From assembly GCF_036227485.1 (NCBI RefSeq), contig NZ_CP109479.1, forward strand, positions 4,836,001 through 4,900,000: 64,000 nt of DNA. Reading direction: 5' to 3'. The translations under genes and the position numbers were made by a program. Shown here piece after piece: positions 1 to 8,360 of the stretch (within the stretch, counting starts at the first letter, position 1; the number at the start of each line of letters is the position of its first letter). The notes beneath the pieces are model-generated. The model was not told where the DNA came from. It worked only from the letters and a program-made list of their open reading frames with translations, and did not search any database. This DNA comes from Streptomyces sp. NBC_01451 (GTDB lineage: Bacteria > Actinomycetota > Actinomycetes > Streptomycetales > Streptomycetaceae).

Positions 1-1
1 C

Positions 2-1222
2 GTGATGGAGATCGTCGAGGGGCGCACCATCCGCGACCTCCTCATCAACGCCGAGGCGCCGGGGCCCGAGCAGGCGCTGATCATCGTCTCCGGTGTGCTG
101 GAAGCGCTTGCCTATTCGCATCAGCACGGCATCGTGCACCGCGACATCAAGCCCGCCAACGTGATCATCACGCACGGTGGCGCCGTGAAGGTCATGGACT
201 TCGGCATCGCCCGCGCGCTGCACGGGGCGTCCACGACGATGACGCAGACCGGCATGGTCATGGGCACGCCCCAGTACCTCTCCCCGGAGCAGGCCCTCGG
301 CAAGGCCGTCGACCACCGCTCCGACCTGTACGCCACCGGCTGCCTGCTGTACGAACTCCTCGCGCTGCGGCCCCCGTTCACCGGTGAGACCCCGCTGGCC
401 GTGGTCTACCAGCACGTACAGGACATTCCGGTGCCCCCCTCCCAGGTCTCGGAGGCGGCGCCGCCGGAACTCGACGGGCTCGTCATGCGTTCCCTCGCCA
501 AGGAACCGGACGACCGCTTCCAGACCGCAGAGGAGATGCGCGGTCTCATCCAGTACGGCCTGCAGATGCTGTACGACCAGGGCAGTCACACCGGCACCTG
601 GAACACCGGGCCCGTGGACATGCACGACGGCCGGCACACCCCCTCGGGGGGCTTCGCCGGCACCGCGGTGATGAACCACCCGGGCGAGCAGGCCGGTACC
701 ACCCAGATCCCCCAGCAGATCCTGCCCGCCGGGTACGGCGGCGGGGACGACGGCGGCTTCGAGGGGCACGGCAACCGGGGCGGCGGCCGGGGCAAGCTGT
801 GGATACTGGCGTTCTTCGCCGTGATCGCCATCGCGGCGGGCGTCGCCCTCGCCCTGCAGAACGGCGGCGGCACGGACGGCGACACCGGCACCACGGAGTC
901 GCCGGCCACCTCGCAGTCCGCGACGACCGACGACACCACGGCGAGCCCGAGCGACGAGGTCTCCGAAGAGCCGTCGAACACCGCCACGGACGACGGCAGC
1001 GGCTCGGACGGAGGGTCCCAGTGGACACCGTCGGCCACGCCGTCGTACACACCGTCCGCGACCCCCTCCACCGAGCCGTCACCCACTCCGTCGGACGTGG
1101 AGACGAGCGTGGAGCCGTCGGTCACCGAGTCGCAGCCGTCGGACGAGGCGAGTCCGTCGTCCGAGACGTCGGGCGACCCCGGAACGGACGTCGGCGGTGC
1201 TGACGGGGGCACCACCCCCTGA
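2..1222 (+). CDS. Membrane Ser/Thr protein kinase, 3' part (5' end outside window)
   Basis: This is the C-terminal 406 residues or so of a Hanks-type (PknB-like) kinase. The frame is open at the window edge, and the first residues look like the hinge region after the ATP lobe, so the real start lies upstream. The catalytic loop HRDIKPAN is at visible residues 46-53 and DFG at 66-68, followed by the GTPQYLSPEQ activation-segment end. A juxtamembrane Gly-rich stretch leads to one membrane helix at about 265-285. The exterior tail is Ser/Thr/Pro/Asp-rich with no PASTA repeats, so the sensor part differs from PknB. It probably signals by phosphorylating cytoplasmic substrates, which are unknown. 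It ends before a hairpin and is convergent with the next gene. Confidence 0.93.
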   Translation: MMEIVEGRTIRDLLINAEAPGPEQALIIVSGVLEALAYSHQHGIVHRDIKPANVIITHGGAVKVMDFGIARALHGASTTMTQTGMVMGTPQYLSPEQALGKAVDHRSDLYATGCLLYELLALRPPFTGETPLAVVYQHVQDIPVPPSQVSEAAPPELDGLVMRSLAKEPDDRFQTAEEMRGLIQYGLQMLYDQGSHTGTWNTGPVDMHDGRHTPSGGFAGTAVMNHPGEQAGTTQIPQQILPAGYGGGDDGGFEGHGNRGGGRGKLWILAFFAVIAIAAGVALALQNGGGTDGDTGTTESPATSQSATTDDTTASPSDEVSEEPSNTATDDGSGSDGGSQWTPSATPSYTPSATPSTEPSPTPSDVETSVEPSVTESQPSDEASPSSETSGDPGTDVGGADGGTTP

Positions 1223-1276
1223 CCTGCCGACCGCCCCGGGGAGCGAACCGGCGGCCGGTTGACGGAAAGCGTCCTC

Positions 1277-1317
1277 CACGCGCGCGTGCGGCCCGAAGCG
1301 GGCTTCACGCGCGCGTG
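1277..1317. terminator. Hairpin between convergent kinase and phosphotransferase genes
   Basis: The arms CACGCGCGCG (1277-1286) and CGCGCGCGTG (1308-1317) are complementary. They enclose a second small hairpin, GCCCG-AAG-CGGGC (1291-1303). There is no T-tract, as is common for Streptomyces terminators. Its position between converging genes suggests it serves both. Confidence 0.55.
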
Positions 1318-1368
1318 CCGTTCACCGGGGACCGGTGGCCGGTGGCAGGTTCGCTCCCCCGGCGGATG

Positions 1369-2856
1369 TCAGTCCACGAACGCCTCGCACACCGCGTCGT
1401 ACTCGCGCGTCCACCACACGGCGAGCGCCGAGGCGGCCGGGAACTGGGAGTCGGCGCGGGTGTCCCCCCGCTCGTAGTGCCAGCGCAGCATCCAGAAGTC
1501 GTTGAGGCGCTCCCACCACACCCGGTGCACCGCGGCGCCCAGTTCGGAGGGCGTGGCCCCCGCCGTACGCCGGTACGCGCACGCGTACGCGCGCACCTTG
1601 GGCAGGTCGAGCGTGCCGGCGGGCCGTACGAAGAAGATCGCGGCGGCGCGTACGGCCTCCTCCGCGCGGGGCTGCACACCGAGCCGGTCCCAGTCGACGA
1701 TCGCGGCCGGTGAGTCCCCCTTGTAGAGCAGGTTGAACGGGTGGAAGTCCCCGTGCACCCAGCCCACCGAGCCGCCCGGCGGAGGCCGCCGGTCCGCGTG
1801 CTGCTCCAGCAGTGCCCGCCGTTCCAGAAGCCGGTGGCGGGCCAGTTCGTCGAAGGCGTCGGTGGGGCGGTGGCGGCGTACGTGGGCCAGGAGGTCGTCG
1901 ATGAGCGCGAAGGTGTCGGCGGGGTCGGCCGAGGGGGTGTGCGGGGGATCGGCGAGGCCGTTGGAACCGGTCGGCCGCGATTGCGGCTGCCCGGCGGGGG
2001 TGTAGGGGTGGGGCGGACGGTGGTGGGTGTCGGCCGGGCGTGGGGGCGCGGTCGGCGCGAGGGGCTTCGCCGAGGCACCGGCAGGAGCGGCGGCCCGGCC
2101 CCGTCCGGTGGTCCCGCTCCGCCGGGTCGCGTCCCGGAGGTGGTCGGCTCCGCCGGGATCCCGGGGCTCTCCCCCTCTGCCGGTTTCTCCTCGGCCGGCC
2201 TCTGTTTGTCGGGCGCCGCCGCCGGGGTCGCCCTGCCCGGCGGCCCGTCCTCGACCGGTGTCCTCCCCCCTACCTGCACCTGCGGGGAGTTCCCGCGCGG
2301 CGGCGCCTTCCCGGCCCGCGGCCCTCTCCTTACCTGTGGTCAGGTCCTGTGGGGCCGCCCGGTCCTGTCCGGCGTCCTCGCGCCCGCCCTCGCCCCGATC
2401 GCCCGATACCCGGCCCCGTGTCGGCATCACGCGTTCCAGGCTCGCGTGGACCACGCCGAGCAGCGCGCCCAGCCGCCCGCACTGGCCGGTGCTGAGCTGG
2501 CCGCCGTGGCGGTGGCGGCCGTCGATCCAGGGGTGCAGGGCGTAGGCGTGGCCGCCGACGACGGCGACCGTACGTCCGTCGCGGCCCGGCAGGGGCGGGG
2601 CCACCGGGACGCCGAGGTCCGCGAGGCGCTGGGTCGCCCGGTGCTGACGGGCGATCGCGGCGGGGTCGGCGGTCTCGGGGTCGAAGTGGTGCTTCAGGAA
2701 GTAGTGGCCGCGCGTGGTGGCGAGCCGGTAGCCGCGGTTCAGCAGCCCTTGGTCGACGGGGTCGCAGGTCAGCGCGGACCCGGCGGCGTACTGGCGGAGG
2801 AGGGCGCCCAGCGGGGGCGCATGGGACGCAAGGGGTGGTACAGATGAGCGCGGCAC
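1369..2856 (-). CDS. APH/homoserine-kinase-like phosphotransferase with long disordered insert
   Basis: The protein has the aminoglycoside phosphotransferase/choline kinase fold. The catalytic loop HGDFHPFNLLY is followed by the metal-binding IVDWDRLG segment near residues 365-395, and the N-lobe contains GYRLATTRGHYFLKHH. Between the lobes lie about 150 residues rich in Arg, Gly, Ala, Glu and Pro with no recognisable domain, which is unusual for the family. I chose the GTG at 2856 because TACCAT, a plausible -10 box, ends about 7 bases upstream, implying a leaderless transcript; a GTG at 2916 in the same frame is possible. The substrate is unknown. There is no sign that it confers drug resistance. 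Confidence 0.8.
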   Translation of the reverse strand: MPRSSVPPLASHAPPLGALLRQYAAGSALTCDPVDQGLLNRGYRLATTRGHYFLKHHFDPETADPAAIARQHRATQRLADLGVPVAPPLPGRDGRTVAVVGGHAYALHPWIDGRHRHGGQLSTGQCGRLGALLGVVHASLERVMPTRGRVSGDRGEGGREDAGQDRAAPQDLTTGKERAAGREGAAARELPAGAGRGEDTGRGRAAGQGDPGGGARQTEAGRGETGRGGEPRDPGGADHLRDATRRSGTTGRGRAAAPAGASAKPLAPTAPPRPADTHHRPPHPYTPAGQPQSRPTGSNGLADPPHTPSADPADTFALIDDLLAHVRRHRPTDAFDELARHRLLERRALLEQHADRRPPPGGSVGWVHGDFHPFNLLYKGDSPAAIVDWDRLGVQPRAEEAVRAAAIFFVRPAGTLDLPKVRAYACAYRRTAGATPSELGAAVHRVWWERLNDFWMLRWHYERGDTRADSQFPAASALAVWWTREYDAVCEAFVD

Positions 2857-2932
2857 GCGCCAGATGGTAGGGCACGAGCCGGGCGCGTGAGCGGGGCGCT
2901 TGTCACAGGAAGTCACAGGTGACCGCGGACAG

Positions 2933-3334
2933 TCACGGGCAGTCGGTTTCGATCACGGAGTGCACTGTCGCGAACTGGGGTTCGACCCGGAGGTAGACGG
3001 GATCGAAGGGAACGCCGTCCACGGAGCGCGGTGCGGGGCCGAACCGGTCGAGCTCGGCGGCGGTCGGCTCGACGGCGGCGCACTCCCCGACGACCTGCAC
3101 GGACCACGACCGGCTCCGCGCCCGTGCGGACGGAACATCCGCGCCGTAGGCGACGACACCGCCCACGCATGCCCGGTGGTACCCGTGCCCCTTGTGCAGG
3201 CGCAGCAGGACCCGGCCGTCCACGACGATGTGCCGGGCGGACGCCAGGAAGGGCAACGCGCGCATGCTGGTCGCCACCCGGCCGTGCTCGACCCGGCCGA
3301 GGAGGTCGGCGGCGCGCTGTTCGTCGGTCGGCAT
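2933..3334 (-). CDS. Pyridoxamine 5'-phosphate oxidase family (FMN-binding split barrel) protein
   Basis: This 133-residue protein has the length and pattern of small PPOX-like proteins. An N-terminal helix (EQRAADLLGRVEHGRVATS) is followed by the barrel strands LPFLASARHIVVDGRVLLRLHKG and a SWSVQVVGEC segment. Members bind flavin or F420 and reduce varied substrates; the substrate here cannot be read. The ATG at 3334 gives the family's usual start. About 60 bases upstream is a DevR/DosR-like palindrome (3393-3406), and the next gene upstream encodes a DevR-type response regulator, so hypoxia or redox control is a reasonable inference. Confidence 0.8.
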   Translation of the reverse strand: MPTDEQRAADLLGRVEHGRVATSMRALPFLASARHIVVDGRVLLRLHKGHGYHRACVGGVVAYGADVPSARARSRSWSVQVVGECAAVEPTAAELDRFGPAPRSVDGVPFDPVYLRVEPQFATVHSVIETDCP

Positions 3335-3392
3335 GCACTCAGGTTGCGCGGCGGGAGGACGGGCGCACCAGGGGCGCTGGCCCCGAGAAAAG

Positions 3393-3406
3393 GGGCCTTA
3401 GGTCCC
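3393..3406. promoter_or_regulatory. Candidate DevR/DosR-type operator
   Basis: The sequence GGGCCTTAGGTCCC matches 12 of 14 positions of the mycobacterial DosR core GGGACTWWAGTCCC. It lies 59-72 bases upstream of the PPOX start. A DevR-like response regulator gene ends only about 80 bases away. This is a motif match by eye and binding is inferred. Confidence 0.45.
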
Positions 3407-3415
3407 GATTCGGGC

Positions 3416-3472
3416 GGGAGTCCCTCAGGAACCTGGGGAGTCCCTCGGGAACCTGGGGCCCTCAGGAACTCG
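3416..3472. repeat. Tandem 20-bp repeat
   Basis: Two adjacent 20-base units, 3416-3435 and 3436-3455, differ at one base. A third, partial unit runs from 3456 to 3472. Each unit contains a short GGGA...TCCC-like symmetry. The repeat lies between the PPOX promoter and the 3' end of the response-regulator gene. Function is unknown; it could form hairpins that end the minus-strand transcript. Confidence 0.8.
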
Positions 3473-3483
3473 GGGGGTCTCCC

Positions 3484-4182
3484 TCAAAAGCCCTGCCGCG
3501 GCCCCTGTCTCTCCGCCTGCGTCCGCGCCACGTAGGCCGCCGCCTGGGAGCGCCTCTGCATGCCGAGTTTGGACAGCAGTCCGGAGACGTAGTTCTTGAT
3601 CGTCTTCTCCGCCAGGTGCAGCCGGTCGCCGATCTCCCGGTTGGTGAGCCCCTCGCCGATCAGGTCGAGGATCCGGCGTTCCTGCTCGGTGAGGTTCGCG
3701 AGCCGCTCGTCGCCCCTCGCCGGATTTCCGCCGTCCCGCAGCCGCTCCATGACCCGGGCGGTCGCGACCGGGTCGAGCAGCGACCTGCCTGCGGCGACGT
3801 CCCGTACGGCCGCCAGCAGTTCATGTCCGCGGATGGCCTTCAGGACGTATCCGGACGCGCCCGCCATGATGGCGTCGAAGAGGGCCTCGTCGTCGGCGAA
3901 CGAGGTCAGCATCAGGCACTTGACGCCCGTGTCCCGGGAGCGGATCTCGCGGCAGACCTCGACGCCGCTGCCGTCCGGGAGGCGTACGTCCAGGATGGCC
4001 ACGTCCGGGTGGGTGGCCGGAATGCGTGCCAGCGCGTCCGCCGCCGTACCGGCCTCGCCGACCACCTCGATGTCGTCCTCGACCGAGAGCAGCTCATGGA
4101 CTCCCCGGCGGACGACTTCATGGTCATCGAGGAGAAATACGGTGATTTTTCCGTCTTCGGGCACGCGGACAGTCTCACACAC
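3484..4182 (-). CDS. NarL/DevR-family response regulator
   Basis: With the GTG at 4182 the product is 232 residues. I chose this start because GGGAAG lies 5 bases upstream; 38 more in-frame codons upstream lack a ribosome site. The receiver domain (about 12-130) has acidic DD at 19-20, phospho-acceptor Asp65 in AILDVRLPDG, and the conserved Thr and Lys (MLTSF, YVLKA). A LuxR-type helix-turn-helix follows at about 163-207 (LTEQERRILDLIGEGLTNREIG). No histidine kinase is adjacent, so it looks orphan. By gene order it corresponds to SCO3818 of S. coelicolor, which I recall as an orphan regulator reported to cross-talk with a DevS-like kinase. It probably controls its own neighbourhood as well as distant genes. 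Confidence 0.92.
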   Translation of the reverse strand: MCETVRVPEDGKITVFLLDDHEVVRRGVHELLSVEDDIEVVGEAGTAADALARIPATHPDVAILDVRLPDGSGVEVCREIRSRDTGVKCLMLTSFADDEALFDAIMAGASGYVLKAIRGHELLAAVRDVAAGRSLLDPVATARVMERLRDGGNPARGDERLANLTEQERRILDLIGEGLTNREIGDRLHLAEKTIKNYVSGLLSKLGMQRRSQAAAYVARTQAERQGPRQGF

Positions 4183-4485
4183 CGGCTCTTCCCGTGGGCC
4201 GGGTGAGCGGGATAACGTGCCGTTGTTCCGGCCCCCTGCAAGGCTGTGACCAGGGCCCCTTCCCGACTTGCTCAATTTACTTGGATTTCCAAGCAAAATA
4301 GCAGGTCAGGGGGGTTTCATAGAAATATGAGGCACTGGGTAACGTGACCCTTGCGGGACGCTCGCCGGGGCGCCTGTCACGCCTGTTCCCGGCCGAGCGG
4401 CACCCACCCCGTGCACGGGTATCGGGTACAGGTGACCGCACTGGTTACCCGGCAACCCCGGGGCCGGACCGACGGAGGAGTACAC
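4183..4485. other. Divergent intergenic region between response regulator and bkdA
   Basis: These 303 bases hold no gene. The middle (about 4262-4330) is unusually AT-rich for this genome and contains a perfect palindrome at 4280-4293. Promoters for both the response regulator and the bkd operon are expected here. Confidence 0.6.
4280..4293. promoter_or_regulatory. Palindrome, candidate operator of the bkd operon
   Basis: CTTGGATTTCCAAG is a perfect inverted repeat of 6-base arms around TT in the AT-rich part of the divergent promoter region, about 190 bases upstream of bkdA. The bkd operons of streptomycetes are known to be controlled by the Lrp-type regulator BkdR. Whether this is a BkdR site or one for the adjacent response regulator is not shown. 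Confidence 0.35.
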
Positions 4486-5793
4486 GTGACCGTGGAGAGC
4501 ACTGCCGCGCGCAAACCGCGACGCAGCGCCGGAAGCAAGACCGGTACCACCCGCACCACCGCCCAGAGCACCACTCCCCAGAGCGCCGACGCACCGGCCG
4601 CCGACGCACCGGCCACGGCCGCGAAGCGTGTCACCGCCAAACGCGCCGCCACCAGGAAGCCGGCCGCGAAACCGGCCGTGAAGGCGACGGCGAAGCCCGC
4701 CGGGACGGGCGCCGATCCGGACCTCGTCCAGCTGCTGACCCCCGAGGGCAGGCGCGTCAGGAACGCCGCCTACGACCCCTATGTCGCCGCCCTCACCTCC
4801 GACGACCTGCGCGGTCTGTACCGGGACATGGTGCTGACCCGCCGCTTCGACGCCGAGGCCACCGCTCTCCAGCGCCAGGGCGAGCTGGGCCTGTGGGCCT
4901 CACTGCTCGGCCAGGAGGCCGCCCAGATCGGTTCCGGCCGCGCCACCCGCCCCGACGACTACGTCTTCCCGACCTACCGCGAGCACGGTGTCGCCTGGTG
5001 CCGGGACGTCGACCCGACCAATCTGCTCGGCATGTTCCGCGGGGTGAACAACGGCGGCTGGGACCCCAACAGCAACAACTTCCACCTCTACACGATCGTC
5101 ATCGGCTCGCAGACCCTGCACGCCACCGGTTACGCGATGGGCGTGGCCAAGGACGGCGCCGACTCGGCGGTCATCGCGTACTTCGGGGACGGCGCCTCCA
5201 GCCAGGGCGACGTCGCCGAGTCCTTCACCTTCGCCTCGGTCTACAACGCCCCCGTGGTGTTCTTCTGCCAGAACAACCAGTGGGCCATCTCGGAGCCGAC
5301 CGAGCGGCAGACCCGCGTCCCGCTCTACCAGCGCGCGCAGGGCTACGGCTTCCCCGGTGTACGGGTGGACGGCAACGACGTACTGGCCGTCCTCGCGGTG
5401 ACGAAGTGGGCCCTGGAGCGGGCCCGCCGCGGCGAGGGCCCCACGCTGGTCGAGGCGTTCACCTACCGCATGGGCGACCACACCACCTCCGACGACGCGA
5501 GCCGCTACCGCCACGACGACGAGCGGGTGGCGTGGGAGGCGAAGGACCCGATCGCGCGTCTGCGCACGTACCTTGAGGCCTCAAACCACGCGGAAGAGGG
5601 ATTTTTCGCGGAACTGGAGGCCGAGAGCGAGTCGTTGGGCAGGCGAGTACGCGAAGTGGTCCGTGCCATGCCGGACCCGGACCCCTTCGCGATGTTCGAG
5701 CACACCTATGCCGACGGGCACGCGCTCGTGGACGAGGAACGGGCCCAGTTCGCCGCCTACCAGGCGTCGTTCGCAGATGTGGAGGGGGCATGA
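4486..5793 (+). CDS. bkdA: Branched-chain 2-oxoacid dehydrogenase E1 component, alpha subunit
   Basis: This subunit binds thiamine diphosphate and decarboxylates 2-oxoisovalerate and related 2-oxoacids from Val, Ile and Leu. The TPP motif begins GDGASSQGD near residue 234 and closes with the Asn pair in QNNQW near 262. The first 85 residues or so are an Ala/Lys/Thr/Pro-rich extension before the conserved domain. The GTG at 4486 is chosen because GGAGG lies 6 bases upstream. The stop overlaps the bkdB start (ATGA), so the two are translationally coupled. It is the first gene of the three-gene operon. Gene order matches S. coelicolor bkdA1B1C1. Confidence 0.95.
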   Translation: MTVESTAARKPRRSAGSKTGTTRTTAQSTTPQSADAPAADAPATAAKRVTAKRAATRKPAAKPAVKATAKPAGTGADPDLVQLLTPEGRRVRNAAYDPYVAALTSDDLRGLYRDMVLTRRFDAEATALQRQGELGLWASLLGQEAAQIGSGRATRPDDYVFPTYREHGVAWCRDVDPTNLLGMFRGVNNGGWDPNSNNFHLYTIVIGSQTLHATGYAMGVAKDGADSAVIAYFGDGASSQGDVAESFTFASVYNAPVVFFCQNNQWAISEPTERQTRVPLYQRAQGYGFPGVRVDGNDVLAVLAVTKWALERARRGEGPTLVEAFTYRMGDHTTSDDASRYRHDDERVAWEAKDPIARLRTYLEASNHAEEGFFAELEAESESLGRRVREVVRAMPDPDPFAMFEHTYADGHALVDEERAQFAAYQASFADVEGA

Positions 5794-6806
5794 CCATGGC
5801 GGCAGAACCGGCGACTTCCAAGGCTGTGACTTCCAGAAGCATGGCCCTGGCCAAGGCGATCAACGAATCGCTGCGCAAGGCCCTGGAGTCGGACCCCAAG
5901 GTCCTGATCATGGGCGAGGACGTCGGCAAGCTCGGCGGTGTCTTCCGGGTCACCGACGGTCTCCAGAAGGACTTCGGCGAGGACCGTGTCATCGACACCC
6001 CGCTCGCCGAGTCGGGCATCGTCGGCACGGCCATCGGCCTCGCCCTGCGCGGCTACCGCCCGGTGGTGGAGATCCAGTTCGACGGCTTCGTCTTCCCGGC
6101 GTACGACCAGATCGTCACCCAGCTCGCGAAGATGCACGCACGCGCGCTGGGCAAGATCAAGCTCCCGATCGTCATCCGCATCCCGTACGGCGGCGGCATC
6201 GGCGCGGTCGAGCACCACTCCGAGTCGCCGGAGGCGCTCTTCGCGCACGTGGCGGGTCTCAAGGTGGTGTCCCCGGCCAACGCGTCGGACGCCTACTGGA
6301 TGATGCAGCAGGCCATCCAGAGCGACGACCCGGTGATCTTCTTCGAGCCGAAGCGGCGCTACTGGGACAAGGCCGAGGTCAATGCGGAGGCCATCCCGGG
6401 CCCGCTGCACAAGGCCGAGGTGGTCCGCGCGGGCACCGATCTCACCCTTGCCGCCTACGGCCCGATGGTGAAGCTGTGCCTGGAGGTCGCCGACGCGGCG
6501 GCCGAGGAGGGCCGGTCCCTGGAGGTTCTCGACCTCCGGTCGGTCTCCCCGCTCGACTTCGACACCGTCCAGGCCTCGGTCGAGAAGACCCGCCGCCTGG
6601 TCGTGGTGCACGAGGCACCGGTGTTCTTCGGCTCGGGCGCGGAGATCGCCGCCCGGATCACGGAGCGCTGTTTCTACCACCTGGAGGCCCCGGTGCTCAG
6701 GGTCGGCGGCTACCACGCCCCGTATCCGCCGGCGCGCCTGGAGGACGAGTACCTACCGAGCCTGGACCGGGTGCTCGACGCCGTCGACCGCTCGCTGGCG
6801 TACTGA
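5790..6806 (+). CDS. bkdB: Branched-chain 2-oxoacid dehydrogenase E1 component, beta subunit
   Basis: The 338-residue protein is the usual length for E1 beta. Recognisable segments are MGEDVGKLGGVFRVTDGL near the N-terminus, DTPLAESGIVGTAIGLALRG, the VEIQFDGFVFPAYDQI region that packs against the alpha subunit, and the transketolase C-terminal domain (LDLRSVSPLDFDTVQASVEKTRRLVVVHEA). It forms the alpha2beta2 E1 heterotetramer. The start overlaps the bkdA stop by 4 bases, with a GGAGGGGG site just before it. The bkdC gene follows after 10 bases. Confidence 0.95.
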   Translation: MTMAAEPATSKAVTSRSMALAKAINESLRKALESDPKVLIMGEDVGKLGGVFRVTDGLQKDFGEDRVIDTPLAESGIVGTAIGLALRGYRPVVEIQFDGFVFPAYDQIVTQLAKMHARALGKIKLPIVIRIPYGGGIGAVEHHSESPEALFAHVAGLKVVSPANASDAYWMMQQAIQSDDPVIFFEPKRRYWDKAEVNAEAIPGPLHKAEVVRAGTDLTLAAYGPMVKLCLEVADAAAEEGRSLEVLDLRSVSPLDFDTVQASVEKTRRLVVVHEAPVFFGSGAEIAARITERCFYHLEAPVLRVGGYHAPYPPARLEDEYLPSLDRVLDAVDRSLAY

Positions 6807-6816
6807 GGAGAGGGAC

Positions 6817-8283
6817 GTGACGACGATGACTGACGCGTCCGTTCGCGAGTTCAAGATGCCCGACGTGGGCGAGGGACTCACCGAGGCCGAGATCCTCAAG
6901 TGGTACGTCCAGCCGGGCGACACCGTCACCGACGGGCAGGTGGTGTGCGAGGTCGAGACCGCCAAGGCGGCCGTCGAACTGCCCATCCCGTACGACGGGG
7001 TCGTGCGCTCACTGCACTTCCCCGAGGGCACGACGGTCGACGTGGGTATGTCGATCATCGCGGTGGACGTGACGGGCGGGGCCGGCGCCGAGGTGGAGGA
7101 CGCGGCCCCGGCTGCCGCCGAAGCCCCGGCGGAGGAGGTGAAGCCGCAGGCCCGCCAGCCGGTCCTCGTGGGCTACGGCGTGTCCGTCTCCTCGACGAAG
7201 CGCCGCCCCCGCAAGGGTGCCGAGGTGCCGGCCCAGGAGGTCGCGGCGGCGGTCCAGCAGGAGCTGAACGGCCACAGCGGGCGGGCGGAGGCGAACGGCC
7301 ACGGCGGCCATGGCGCCCTCGCCGGCCTGGCGGCCCTGCCCGGCCAGTCCGTCCTGGCCCCGGTGGCCGGACGACCGCTCGCGAAGCCGCCGGTGCGCAA
7401 GCTCGCCAAGGATCTCGGCGTCGACCTGACGACGGTGACCCCGTCGGGGCCCGACGGCGTCATCACGCGCGAGGACGTGCACGCCGCGGTGGCCCCGGTG
7501 GCCCCCGAGCCGGTGCACGCCCCGACGCCGGTCACCCCGGCGGTCCCGGCGCCGGCCGTCACGTACGACGGCACGCGGGAGACGCGGGTCCCGGTCAAGG
7601 GCGTACGGAAGGCGACCGCGGCGGCGATGGTCGGCTCGGCGTTCACGGCACCGCACGTCACGGAGTTCGTGACGGTCGACGTGACGCGGACACTGAAGCT
7701 GGTGGAGGAGCTCAAGGGGGCCCCCGACTCGTACGGGCTGGCGGGTCTGCGGGTGAACCCGCTGCTCCTCATCGCCAAGGCCCTGCTGGTCGCGATCAAG
7801 CGCCATCCGGACATCAACGCGTCCTGGGACGAGGCGAACCAGGAGATCGTGCTCAAGCACTATGTGAACCTGGGCATCGCGGCGGCCACCCCGCGCGGCC
7901 TGATCGTCCCGAACATCAAGGACGCCCACGACAAGACGCTCCCGCAACTGGCGGAGGCGCTCGGCGAGTTGGTGTCCACGGCGCGGGAGGGCAGGACGTC
8001 GCCCGCGGCCATGCAGGGCGGCACGGTGACGATCACGAACGTCGGCGTCTTCGGCGTAGACACGGGCACGCCGATCCTTCCTCCCGGCGAGGCCGCGATC
8101 CTCGCGGTCGGCTCGATCAGGCTCCAGCCGTGGGTCCACAAGGGCAAGGTGAAGCCCCGCCAGGTGACGACCCTCGCCCTCTCCTTCGACCACAGGCTGG
8201 TGGACGGGGAGTTGGGCTCCAAGGTGTTGGCGGACGTGGCGGCGATCCTGGAGCAGCCGAAGAAGCTCATCACCTGGGCATAG
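6817..8283 (+). CDS. bkdC: Branched-chain 2-oxoacid dehydrogenase E2 (dihydrolipoamide acyltransferase)
   Basis: E2 carries the acyl group on lipoate and transfers it to CoA, giving isobutyryl-, isovaleryl- and 2-methylbutyryl-CoA. An N-terminal lipoyl domain (about 8-85) has the modified Lys50 in ETAKA. An Ala/Pro/Gly-rich linker follows, then the peripheral subunit-binding domain (about 188-225). The C-terminal catalytic domain has the conserved FDHRLVDG near 457-464, with its active-site His. GAGGAGAGG precedes the GTG start; an ATG 9 bases further in is an alternative. No E3 gene follows, so lipoamide dehydrogenase must come from elsewhere. A strong hairpin ends the operon. Confidence 0.95.
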   Translation: MTTMTDASVREFKMPDVGEGLTEAEILKWYVQPGDTVTDGQVVCEVETAKAAVELPIPYDGVVRSLHFPEGTTVDVGMSIIAVDVTGGAGAEVEDAAPAAAEAPAEEVKPQARQPVLVGYGVSVSSTKRRPRKGAEVPAQEVAAAVQQELNGHSGRAEANGHGGHGALAGLAALPGQSVLAPVAGRPLAKPPVRKLAKDLGVDLTTVTPSGPDGVITREDVHAAVAPVAPEPVHAPTPVTPAVPAPAVTYDGTRETRVPVKGVRKATAAAMVGSAFTAPHVTEFVTVDVTRTLKLVEELKGAPDSYGLAGLRVNPLLLIAKALLVAIKRHPDINASWDEANQEIVLKHYVNLGIAAATPRGLIVPNIKDAHDKTLPQLAEALGELVSTAREGRTSPAAMQGGTVTITNVGVFGVDTGTPILPPGEAAILAVGSIRLQPWVHKGKVKPRQVTTLALSFDHRLVDGELGSKVLADVAAILEQPKKLITWA

Positions 8284-8296
8284 GGAACGGGCACAA

Positions 8297-8341
8297 AAAA
8301 GTGGGGGCCTGCCGCGCCGAGCGCGGCAGGCCCCCACTTTT
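8297..8341. terminator. Bidirectional terminator between bkdC and the DD-peptidase gene
   Basis: A perfect 17-base stem (8301-8317 with 8321-8337) closes a 3-base loop. It is flanked by AAAA on the left and TTTT on the right, which extend the pairing and act as U-tracts for either direction. It lies between convergent genes. Confidence 0.93.
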
Positions 8342-8360
8342 CCTGACTGCTGACCGGGTG

